Positions 8,504 to 16,686 of a DNA stretch of 64,000 nucleotides are shown one piece after another (positions within the stretch are counted from its first letter, which is position 1; the number at the start of each line of letters is the position of its first letter). The notes beneath the pieces were generated by a model that was not told where the DNA came from, made no database searches, and worked only from the letters and a program-made list of their open reading frames with translations. The position numbers and the translations under genes are program-made. The DNA is from CAZUAQ01 sp964618455 (GTDB taxonomy: Bacteria > Planctomycetota > Phycisphaerae > UBA1845 > PWPN01), in the NCBI GenBank assembly GCA_964618455.1, contig CAZUAQ010000018.1:1-64000 (forward strand), given 5' to 3'.

Positions 8504-11500
8504 TCACGCCGGCTGAACGGCGGGGGCGGACTGATCGGCCGATTCGGACGTCGTTTCGCTTCCCAGCGAATACAACCGGCGGAGATCCTCGATGATCAAA
8601 TAGAAGCAGGGCACGATCACCAGGGTGATGACGGTCGCGAAGAGGATGCCGTACCCCAGCGAAATCGCCATCGGAATCAGGAACCGCGCCTGCCGTGACG
8701 TTTCGAAGATCATCGGCGCCAGGCCGCCGAAGGTCGTGATCGTCGTCATCACGATCGGCCGGAACCGGCGGATCCCGGCGTTCAGAATGGCATCGTGCGG
8801 ATTCAGCCCCGAGCGCTGGTTCCGATTGGCATAGTCGATCAGCACCAGCGCGTCGTTCACCACTACGCCCGACAGCGCGATGATGCCCATCATGCTGATG
8901 ATGCTCAAACTGTAGCCCATGGCGATATGCCCCATCACCGCCCCCACGATCCCGAAAGGAATCGCGAGCATCACGATCATGGGCTGGATATAACTTCGGA
9001 ACGGAATCCCCAGGCAGATGTAGATCACCATCATCGCGATGATAAAACCGTTCCTCAGCACGGTCATGCTCTCGCGCATCGACTCCTGCTTGCCCTGAAA
9101 GCTGAAGCTCAGCCCCGGGTATTTCGCCACCAGTTCCGGAAGCGTCGTCTCCTTCAGGCTGCGAATCACCTGGTCCGTATCACTTTCGGGCACCACGTCG
9201 GCGGTCACACTCACCGTGCGTCGCCCGTCCCGCCGGTTGATGGTCGTGTACGCCCGACCGCGCTCCACGGTAGCCACTTGACGTAAGGGCACATCTTTGC
9301 CGTCATCGGTACGCACGATGAACGATTCAATGTCGTACTCGCTCACGCGCTGAGCCTTCGGCAACCGCACCATCACGCGGATCTCGTTACGCCCGCGCTG
9401 CTGGCGGATCGCTTCACGCCCGTAGAACGAACTGCGTAACTGCCGCGCCACGTCTCCGGCCGTCAGACCGAGGCTGCGCCCTTCCGGCAGCATCTTGAAG
9501 TCGAGCTGCTGCTTGCCGGGCGTGTAGCCATCGTCGATATCCTTCGTGTTCGCGAACAGTTCCAGCTTCGCCGCCAGTTCCTCGCTCGCCCGATCCAGCA
9601 CGTCGATCCGCCGATGGGCCAACTCCACCGTGAGTGACGACCCCGACCCCGGCCCGCCCCGGTCCGACTGGAATCGCAGATACTCCAGGCCCTCGATCCG
9701 GCCGACCTTATCCCGCCAGCGTTGCGAGACTTCGGTCGTGCTGAGCGGGCGAACGCCGGGCTCGGTCAGATACCCCGTCACACGCACCTCGTTGTCGCGG
9801 ATCAAGGCCCGCACGCCCTTGACGAGCTGCTGATCGCTCTCGCGCTTCGCCTCCTCGGTCAAGTCGTCAAACGCGCCCACGAGTCGATCGCGCACATCGA
9901 TCAGTCGTGACATCGGTGAACCATACGGCAGCACCGCCACCGCATCCGCCTGGTCCGACTCGACACGCGGCATCATCACCATGCCGATCCGCCCACTCAT
10001 CACGTACGCACCCACGAGCAACAGGATCGCCACGGCGATTGCGGCGGTGGCGTACCGGAAGCTCAACGCCAGATCCAGGAACGGACCGAACACCTTCTGA
10101 ATCACGCGCGAGATGAACCCACTCAAGCGCTCCTGCTGACGGTGGACGAAGCCGCCGAACCGCGTCGCGCTTTCCCGCTTACTGTGGGCCAGGTGCGCCG
10201 GCAGAATGAAGACCGATTCGATCAGCGAGATGATGAACACCGTGGAGACCACCATCGGGATGACCTGCCAGATCTTGCCCATGAAGCCCGGCACGAACAG
10301 CAGCGGAGAGAATGCCGCCACGTTCGTGATAATGCTGAACGTCACCGGTGTCGCCACGTCGCGCGCGCCCTGGATCGCCGCCGCCAACGGGCTCATGCCG
10401 CGTTGCCGATACTCGAAAATGTTTTCCCCTACGACGATGGCATCGTCCACAACGATACCCAGAGCCACGATGAACGCGAACATTGAGATCATGTTGATCG
10501 TGACGTCCACCCAGGGCAGAAACAGGAACGCTCCCAGGAACGAGATCGGAATCCCCATCGTCACCCAGAAGGCCAGCTTGTATTCCAGGAAAATCGTCAT
10601 GATGATCATGACCAGCGCAAGGCCCATGAATCCGTTCTTCAGCAGGAGTTCGAGACGCTGGCGGTAGATCTCGGAATCGTCGTCCCGGATGTCGATATGG
10701 ATGCCGTCCGGCAACGTCTGTCGGACGAGTTCGAGTTGGGTGCGCACCGCGTCGGACACGCTGATCGGCGTCTGCTTGCCGACGCGATAGACATCCAGGG
10801 CCACCGACGGATGGCCGTTGTATTCCTGAAGGTAGTAGCTTTCCTCGAACGTGTCGCGAACCGTGCCCAAATCGCGCACACGCAGCTCCGTCCCATCGGG
10901 CGACGTGACGATCGGAATCTCCTCGAATTCCTTTGCCCAGTCGCGACGCTCCTTCATGCGCATCAGGATTTCGCCCGATTCCGTGCGTACGCTGCCCCCC
11001 GGAACCTCCACCGAACGCCGGCGCAGAATCTCCGCCACGCGATCCAGTGTCAGGTCGTACGCGCGAAGGTTGTCCTGCGGGATCTCGATACTGACCTCGT
11101 AGCGCCGCTCCGGATTGATATCCACCTGTGTCACGCCCGGGTGCTGGAGCAACTGGTCGCGGACCTGCTCCGCCACCTCGCGCAGCACCCATTCGTCTGC
11201 ATCCCCGTAGAGATTCAGGTCCATCACGTCGCGACGGCGCGTCGCCAGGCTGATATCCGGCTCTTCCGTACCGTCCGGCAGCGTCCGTATGCGATCCACC
11301 TCCTGCCGGATATCTTGGTACACCCGCTGGGCGTCCGCGTTCTCTTCGATTTCCGCCGTGATCGACGCCCCCCCTTCGCGGGCCATGGACGTCACTTCTT
11401 CCACGCCGACGATGCCGCGGACCCCCTCCTCGATCGCCAGCACGATCCCCTGCTCCACCTCCTCGGGGCTCGAACCCGGATAGGACACGCCGATGGTCAC

Positions 11501-11668
11501 GATATCCAGTTCGAACTCGGGGAAGACCTCCTGCTTGATGTTCATGGCGAAGATGAACCCGCCCACCAGCAGCAGGATCATCAGCAGGTTGGGCGCCACG
11601 CTGTGACGTGCCATCCATGCGATGGGACCCCGTTCGGATTCGAGATGGGGATCAGCGTGTGGTTTCAC
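8504..11668 (-). CDS. RND-family efflux transporter, inner membrane pump
   Basis: The 1,054-residue protein is a full-length resistance-nodulation-division pump of the HAE/CzcA-like group. It has an N-terminal helix ('NLLMILLLVGGFIF'), two large periplasmic loops, and eleven further membrane helices. TM4 carries the adjacent Asp pair used in proton relay ('GIVVDDAIVVGENI'). The gene uses a GTG start preceded by AGGAGG 7 nt upstream and overlaps the end of the adaptor gene by 17 bases. It forms the pump of a tripartite system with the adaptor and NodT-type channel encoded before it. The TetR gene at the head of the operon suggests ligand-dependent control. The substrate (drug, solvent, metal or lipid) cannot be read from the sequence. 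Confidence 0.92.
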   Translation of the reverse strand: MKPHADPHLESERGPIAWMARHSVAPNLLMILLLVGGFIFAMNIKQEVFPEFELDIVTIGVSYPGSSPEEVEQGIVLAIEEGVRGIVGVEEVTSMAREGGASITAEIEENADAQRVYQDIRQEVDRIRTLPDGTEEPDISLATRRRDVMDLNLYGDADEWVLREVAEQVRDQLLQHPGVTQVDINPERRYEVSIEIPQDNLRAYDLTLDRVAEILRRRSVEVPGGSVRTESGEILMRMKERRDWAKEFEEIPIVTSPDGTELRVRDLGTVRDTFEESYYLQEYNGHPSVALDVYRVGKQTPISVSDAVRTQLELVRQTLPDGIHIDIRDDDSEIYRQRLELLLKNGFMGLALVMIIMTIFLEYKLAFWVTMGIPISFLGAFLFLPWVDVTINMISMFAFIVALGIVVDDAIVVGENIFEYRQRGMSPLAAAIQGARDVATPVTFSIITNVAAFSPLLFVPGFMGKIWQVIPMVVSTVFIISLIESVFILPAHLAHSKRESATRFGGFVHRQQERLSGFISRVIQKVFGPFLDLALSFRYATAAIAVAILLLVGAYVMSGRIGMVMMPRVESDQADAVAVLPYGSPMSRLIDVRDRLVGAFDDLTEEAKRESDQQLVKGVRALIRDNEVRVTGYLTEPGVRPLSTTEVSQRWRDKVGRIEGLEYLRFQSDRGGPGSGSSLTVELAHRRIDVLDRASEELAAKLELFANTKDIDDGYTPGKQQLDFKMLPEGRSLGLTAGDVARQLRSSFYGREAIRQQRGRNEIRVMVRLPKAQRVSEYDIESFIVRTDDGKDVPLRQVATVERGRAYTTINRRDGRRTVSVTADVVPESDTDQVIRSLKETTLPELVAKYPGLSFSFQGKQESMRESMTVLRNGFIIAMMVIYICLGIPFRSYIQPMIVMLAIPFGIVGAVMGHIAMGYSLSIISMMGIIALSGVVVNDALVLIDYANRNQRSGLNPHDAILNAGIRRFRPIVMTTITTFGGLAPMIFETSRQARFLIPMAISLGYGILFATVITLVIVPCFYLIIEDLRRLYSLGSETTSESADQSAPAVQPA

Positions 11669-12968
11669 GATCGCCCTCCTTGCGGTTCGGAGCGCTCATG
11701 GCCACACCTTCCTCGATCGGCCCTTCAGGTGATGACGGATCCGAAGTCACCAACGCCATGCCCTGCACCGGTGCGGGAATGTCGCTGACCACCAGTTTCT
11801 CCCCCGCGCTCAGTCCGCCGCGGACCATCACGTAGTCCCGATTCTGCCAGACAATGTCCGCCTCGCGAATGTCGAGCTTCTTGCCCTGCATGACCCAGAC
11901 CCGGTTGCCCTCGCGCAGGGTAGTGCGCGAAAGCTTGAAGACGTTCTCGATCGGCCGCCCTTCGATGGTGACATTCACGTAGGATCCGAGAATCAGCGGG
12001 ACGCCCTCGCCCTCGGCACTCGCCAGCGGATTCTCGATCGAGATGAGCACCCGCGCCATGCGGCCCTGCGGCTCGAGCTCGCCCATCAGCCGATCGACAT
12101 GACCCGCCCACTCCTGAGCGTCAGCGGCATCGAGTTGCTGATGCACCGTCGCGGGCGACCCCTCGGCATCCGATGCTTGCGGAAAATCGATCCACGAGAC
12201 CTGGCTTACCGGTATCGAGGCACGCACCCAGTATTCGTCCGTGCCGACCAGCGTGGCCAGTTGCGTCTGGGGAGTCACCTGGGCGCCGAGATCGATATCC
12301 TCCGAGATCACCATACAGTCGAAGGGCGCCTTGAGCGTCGTCCGTTCCAGCTCCAGCCGGGCTTCGGCCAGAGCGGCTTCGGCGTTGCTGACCATCGCCT
12401 CGGTGCGTTCCAGATGTGGCTTCCGTAAGGCAAGGGCCCGGTCCAGGTCACTGGCGTCCTTTTCCGCACCCAGCAACTCCCATTCGCGCTGAGCAATGTC
12501 TTGCCGCCCCTGTTCGATCTTGTACTCGTACTCGGCCTCCGTGACCTGGCTCTCGGCGCGCTTGACCGCCAGCTCGTAATCCGCTGGATCGATCTGCAGC
12601 ATGAACTCCCCCTGGCGGAACGTCCCCCCCGGTACGAACGACGGGCTGATCTTCACGACCTCACCGCTGACGCGTGGCTGCAGCATGATTTGTTTCGTGG
12701 GCATCACCGTGCCCATCGCATGAATCCGTGCCGTTTCCTGGCTGGGGTGAACCTTCGTGACCTGGACGAACCGCGCGTGCTTCTCCACGTTGCGTTGGCG
12801 CGCTTTCGGGCCGGTCTCCATCAACCACTTCGCGCCCCAGACGCCTGATGCCACGACCACAATCGGTACGGTCACTTTCACCAGTCCGATCAACAGCCGT
12901 ACGGCCAGTGGCCGGCGCGAGCGGCGTCCTGGAACGGTTTGCTTGGTCTGCTCGGATTCCTGACTCAT
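11652..12968 (-). CDS. RND efflux periplasmic adaptor (membrane fusion protein)
   Basis: Links the RND pump to the outer-membrane channel. The 438-residue product has an N-terminal membrane anchor (about residues 22-45), then the HlyD/AcrA order: a half biotinyl-lipoyl domain ('VMPTKQIMLQPRVSGEV'), a long alpha-helical hairpin (about residues 125-205, rich in Ala/Glu/Arg), the second lipoyl half ('TLKAPFDCMVISEDIDLGAQV'-like) and beta-barrel domains. Its ATG overlaps the nodT stop codon in an ATGA, so translation is coupled, and its 3' end overlaps the pump gene. Its mid-operon position is standard for this type of efflux system. Confidence 0.9.
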   Translation of the reverse strand: MSQESEQTKQTVPGRRSRRPLAVRLLIGLVKVTVPIVVVASGVWGAKWLMETGPKARQRNVEKHARFVQVTKVHPSQETARIHAMGTVMPTKQIMLQPRVSGEVVKISPSFVPGGTFRQGEFMLQIDPADYELAVKRAESQVTEAEYEYKIEQGRQDIAQREWELLGAEKDASDLDRALALRKPHLERTEAMVSNAEAALAEARLELERTTLKAPFDCMVISEDIDLGAQVTPQTQLATLVGTDEYWVRASIPVSQVSWIDFPQASDAEGSPATVHQQLDAADAQEWAGHVDRLMGELEPQGRMARVLISIENPLASAEGEGVPLILGSYVNVTIEGRPIENVFKLSRTTLREGNRVWVMQGKKLDIREADIVWQNRDYVMVRGGLSAGEKLVVSDIPAPVQGMALVTSDPSSPEGPIEEGVAMSAPNRKEGDRETTR

Positions 12969-14575
12969 GATTCATTCGCCTCAGACTTGGTGTCCTGACT
13001 CAACCATTCCGGCGGATCCAGGCGTGCGGGCCACGTCCCGCCCAGCGCCCGATACAGATCCAGACGAAACTCCACTAACTCACGCCGCGCCGTCACCAGA
13101 CTGCGCGATAACGCCTGCGTACGCTCCAGCTCCGTCAATACCGGAAGATAATCGTTGGCCGCTTTCAGATACCGCTCCGTGGCTTCATTCAATGCGTTCT
13201 CGGCGTCGTCGATCTGACGCTCCAGCGCCGCGATCAACTCGCGCTGCTTGCGTTCCTGGATCAGGGCATCTTCCACTTCGCGGATCGCCGTCAGGATCGT
13301 CAGACGATACGCGGCGAGTCGTTCTTCGACGACGGCCAGTGTCCGCTCGACTTCTGCCTGACGCCGATAGCCGTCGAACAACGGCTGCGCGATCCCCGCA
13401 GCGAGATTCAAGAACCAGTCGTCCAGCACGTTGGCGATGTCGTCCGCGCTGTAACCGATCCCTCCCGTCAGGCGAATCGCCGGAAGCTGGTCGGCGCGAG
13501 CCTCCGCCACGCGATAGTCCGCCGCCCGCAAATCCGCCAGCGCTGCCATGACATCCGGGCGGCGTACCAGCAGATCTGCGGGTACTCCGATCGCCGGAAA
13601 TTCAGGCATGCGTTGAAGATCATAAGATCCCAGATTCAGGTCGAACATTGGCGGTCTGCCCAGCAGGACCGCCAGCTCATGACGCAGAACCTGTTCGGCC
13701 GATTCGACTGCCGGAAACTGTCGCTCGATCTCACTGACCGCCTGGCGCTGCTGGTACACGTCCAAGGCCGATACTTGCGACTTGCGAAATCGCAATTCCA
13801 CGAGTTCCAGGAACGTCCTGTTCGTCTCGAGCTGCTCCTCCAGGATGGCAGACAACGCCTGCTGCTCTTGAATACGCAACCAGCGCTCGACAACCTCCGC
13901 CACCACCGTGATGGCCGTCGCTTCGAGGTCCCGGCGCGTGGCGTCTTGATCCAACTGCGCGGCCCGATATCCCGAGGCGATCCGCCCCCACAGATCCACT
14001 TCGTAGCTCGCCGACAGCGAGAGACCGAACGAGGTCGTCGTCTGCGTAAGCCGATCCGGCGCTTTCGTGGAGGAACTCCCGGACGAGATATTCCCGATGG
14101 GTCCTCCGCCCGTGGTGCTGCCGGTGTTTTGCCCCAGCGCCCGGTTGGCGGTATTCGTCAATGCCTCTTCCAATCCGCCGGCCAGCGCGTCACGCAACTT
14201 CGTGCGGAACGTGGCTTCGTCCGTCTCCACCGTGACGCCTGTTCTCCGGTACGAAGCGTCACCCAGCAGATCGATCTGCGGATACAACAGCGCCCCGGCC
14301 TGCGTCGACCGAGCATCCGCCTGTTCCACGCGTGCCCAGAACTGGCGCAGGGTCAGGTTCTCCGAGAGCGATTCTTCCACGAGGGAATTGAGCTCCTCGC
14401 TCTCGAACTCCGTCCACCATCGCTCCACCGTGGCCGCCTCTGTTTCCTTCAAGGAGTACGTGGCGGGCAACGACCCTTCATCAGCGATGTCGCGTTTGGG
14501 CAGAAACGCATCGCACCCGGCCAGTGGCAGGATCAACAGAACCATGCAGAACAGGATCAATCGTCGCGTGCTCAT
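12965..14575 (-). CDS. NodT-type outer membrane efflux lipoprotein
   Basis: Outer-membrane channel of the tripartite efflux pump (TolC/NodT family). The start at 14575 gives 536 residues and places a lipoprotein signal directly at the N-terminus, with lipobox 'PLAGC' (Cys21). A longer frame beginning 60 codons upstream would run through the regulator gene and bury the lipobox. Two OEP repeats follow, with typical phrases 'RQFWARVEQADAR', 'SYEVDLWGRIASGYRAAQLD' and 'RRPDVMAALADLRAADYRVA'. The ATG overlaps the TGA of the TetR gene (ATGA at 14572-14575). The loop containing 'GQNTGSTTGGGPIGNISSGS' is an unusually long Gly/Ser-rich insertion in the first repeat. Confidence 0.9.
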   Translation of the reverse strand: MSTRRLILFCMVLLILPLAGCDAFLPKRDIADEGSLPATYSLKETEAATVERWWTEFESEELNSLVEESLSENLTLRQFWARVEQADARSTQAGALLYPQIDLLGDASYRRTGVTVETDEATFRTKLRDALAGGLEEALTNTANRALGQNTGSTTGGGPIGNISSGSSSTKAPDRLTQTTTSFGLSLSASYEVDLWGRIASGYRAAQLDQDATRRDLEATAITVVAEVVERWLRIQEQQALSAILEEQLETNRTFLELVELRFRKSQVSALDVYQQRQAVSEIERQFPAVESAEQVLRHELAVLLGRPPMFDLNLGSYDLQRMPEFPAIGVPADLLVRRPDVMAALADLRAADYRVAEARADQLPAIRLTGGIGYSADDIANVLDDWFLNLAAGIAQPLFDGYRRQAEVERTLAVVEERLAAYRLTILTAIREVEDALIQERKQRELIAALERQIDDAENALNEATERYLKAANDYLPVLTELERTQALSRSLVTARRELVEFRLDLYRALGGTWPARLDPPEWLSQDTKSEANES

Positions 14576-15222
14576 CGAGGACTTCCACTCTCCACGTTCA
14601 GATGCTCCAGCGCTGCCAGCGAGAATTCGGCAATGTGCGACGCCAATTCCTCGATGTTCTCCGGGGTGTATGTCAGATGCGGCATTAGGCGCGAGATGAT
14701 CGGTTGCCCATGCATCAGGTGCAGGCACTGCCCCACGACGCTCTCGGCGCACAACTCCGCTTTTTCCCGGGGCAGTCCATCGGTGATGGCCTGGATAATG
14801 CTGACCAGCAATTCGAATCGGGGACGGATGAATCGCTCCACCATGACATCCAGAGCTTCGGTCGGTTCGTGCATCTCCATCATCATCAGCCGACCGATCT
14901 GGGGCTGGCGTGTCTTCAGCAATGCCTGTTGAAGAAAGGAACGAATGAAGGCGTGGAGCCGTCGGGACGGGGCCAACGAAACATCCCTCGCGGTGGCAAG
15001 ATCGTTGTCCCGATCAAAAGTGAGCTGGGCTCCCTCCATGATCGCCAGGTACAACCCCATCTTGTCACCGAAGTGGTAGTTCACCGCGTTCAAATTCGCA
15101 TCCGCCTGGCCCACGATGTCGCGCACCGTAGCCTTGTGAAACCCTTTTTCCGCAAACACCTCCCGTGCCGCCTCAATCAGGCGTTCACGCGTGGATCTGC
15201 CGTTTTCGGAATCATGATTCAT
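14572..15222 (-). CDS. TetR/AcrR-family transcriptional regulator of the efflux operon
   Basis: DNA-binding repressor of 216 residues. The N-terminal TetR helix-turn-helix is clear: 'TRERLIEAAREVFAEKGF', then 'ATVRDIVGQADANLNAVNYH' with the usual 'YHFGDKMGLY' end. The ligand domain resembles the CecR/YbiH (DUF1956) subgroup. The start is taken at the ATG at 15222, which has AGAGG 7 nt upstream; an earlier in-frame start has no ribosome site. It is the first gene of the efflux operon and its stop codon overlaps the next start, so regulator and channel are made together. It probably represses its own promoter; a candidate operator lies about 30 bases upstream. Confidence 0.88.
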   Translation of the reverse strand: MNHDSENGRSTRERLIEAAREVFAEKGFHKATVRDIVGQADANLNAVNYHFGDKMGLYLAIMEGAQLTFDRDNDLATARDVSLAPSRRLHAFIRSFLQQALLKTRQPQIGRLMMMEMHEPTEALDVMVERFIRPRFELLVSIIQAITDGLPREKAELCAESVVGQCLHLMHGQPIISRLMPHLTYTPENIEELASHIAEFSLAALEHLNVESGSPR

Positions 15223-15250
15223 GAGACGACCTCTTACGTATGTATTAAAC

Positions 15251-15271
15251 AAACGAATCATACAAGCGTTT
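15251..15271. promoter_or_regulatory. Candidate TetR operator (inverted repeat)
   Basis: AAACG (15251-15255) and CGTTT (15267-15271) form an inverted repeat centred about 39 bases before the regulator's start codon, in an AT-rich stretch where the operon promoter should be. Size and position suit a TetR-type operator. The arms are only 5 bp, so this is tentative. Confidence 0.3.
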
Positions 15272-15414
15272 CATTCATTCGGCAAAACATTTTTCTCCGG
15301 CGGCTCACAGCTCGATTGAAACCCTAACAAAAACCGAATATCATACCGGTGTGCTCATGGTCAGCGTGAAGCAGGAAGACTGCAGGGGTCGTGTGATCAT
15401 TGGGAGGACGCAGC

Positions 15415-16452
15415 ATGCGATTCGTCGACAATCCCCCGAACCCGTACGAAAGCACCCACCACGAATGGCTCGAACCACCGCCTCCGGTCAAGATCGAGGT
15501 CTACGAGGAGCAGGCCAAATCCGTGCTCTCCGAAAATGACAGCCCTGACGTGGGTTTTCGCTGGAGCGTCAACCCTTACCGCGGATGCCAGCACGGCTGC
15601 ATCTACTGTTACGCGCGGCCGACGCACGAGTACCTCGGATTCGGGGCGGGTTCCGACTTCGAAACGAAACTCGTCGTCAAGACCAATGCCGCGGCTTTGC
15701 TGGAGAAGGCGATTACGGCGCGTAAGTGGCAGGGTGAACTGGTGGCGTTTTCCGGTGTGACGGACTGCTACCAGCCGCTGGAGGCCTCATATCAACTCAC
15801 CCGCTCCTGCCTCAACGTCTGCCGGCGGTATCACAACCCGGTGGGCGTCGTGACCAAGTCGTACCTGGTCATGCGCGACGCCGATATCCTGCTGGAGATC
15901 CACCGCCGCGCCGCCTGTCAGGTGATGTTCAGCATTCCCTTCGCCGATGCGGAGACCTCGCGCCTGGTCGAGCCCGGCGCCCCCACGCCGGATCGCCGGT
16001 TCGAGGCCATGAAAAAACTGGCGGACCAGGACATTCCAGTGGGCATCATGGTGGCCCCGATCATTCCGGGGTTGAACGACAACGCTATCCCTGATCTGCT
16101 CTCCCGCGCCGCCGACTGCGGTGCCACGCATGCCCATTACATCGCCCTCCGCCTCCCCGGCAGTGTTCGGGACGTGTTCCTGACGCGTATCGACAGGGTG
16201 ATGCCGCTTCGATCGACGCGCATTCGCAACCGGGTTCTCGAGATGCGCAACGGTAAGCTGAACGAATCCCGTTTCGGCCATCGGATGCGTGGTGAGGGCG
16301 AATACTGGGAGTCCATTCGCCGCCTGTTCGAAGTGGCCGCTCATCGGCGTGGCCTGAACGAGCCGTTCCGCATCTCGCCAAGTACCGATCCAGCCTCCTC
16401 GCTTCCCGAAACGCTGATGCAACGGTCGCAGATGACGCTTCCGTTCCGTTGA
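15415..16452 (+). CDS. PA0069-family radical SAM protein
   Basis: Radical SAM enzyme related to the PA0069/Rv2578c group, distantly similar to spore photoproduct lyase; the reaction is unknown for the family. The 345 residues contain 'NPYRGCQHGCIYCYARP', in which Cys58, Cys62 and Cys65 form the CxxxCxxC site for the [4Fe-4S] cluster, followed by 'VAFSGVTDCYQPLEA' and 'PGLNDNAIPDLL'. The N-terminal 'NPPNPYES' block is also typical of the family. The start is the ATG at 15415, with GGGAGG 7 nt upstream; a TTG at 15400 lies in front of that ribosome site. It is monocistronic and divergent from the TetR gene. Confidence 0.88.
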   Translation: MRFVDNPPNPYESTHHEWLEPPPPVKIEVYEEQAKSVLSENDSPDVGFRWSVNPYRGCQHGCIYCYARPTHEYLGFGAGSDFETKLVVKTNAAALLEKAITARKWQGELVAFSGVTDCYQPLEASYQLTRSCLNVCRRYHNPVGVVTKSYLVMRDADILLEIHRRAACQVMFSIPFADAETSRLVEPGAPTPDRRFEAMKKLADQDIPVGIMVAPIIPGLNDNAIPDLLSRAADCGATHAHYIALRLPGSVRDVFLTRIDRVMPLRSTRIRNRVLEMRNGKLNESRFGHRMRGEGEYWESIRRLFEVAAHRRGLNEPFRISPSTDPASSLPETLMQRSQMTLPFR

Positions 16453-16686
16453 CCAGATGTAGCCCCCGACGTCGATTCCGCCCCCGGCTTTCCTGAGATT
16501 GCTTTGAAAAGGCGATTACGATTGTCTCCAATAGGCCGCCCCCTGCAGGATTGCGTGTGGCATCCTTCACAAATCGTTGAAATGGCCCATTTTTCTCTGC
16601 CCCCTTCGCGTATTATCTGATAAACTGATGTTGATATCGCATTAAGTGATTATACGGAAGACGGGGATATCGCAAAGGAGCATTCC

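Noticed and set aside
12965..14752. Longer NodT protein of 595 residues
   Set aside because: The extra 59 residues would be read through the TetR gene and would bury the lipobox; the ATGA overlap at 14575 is a better start.
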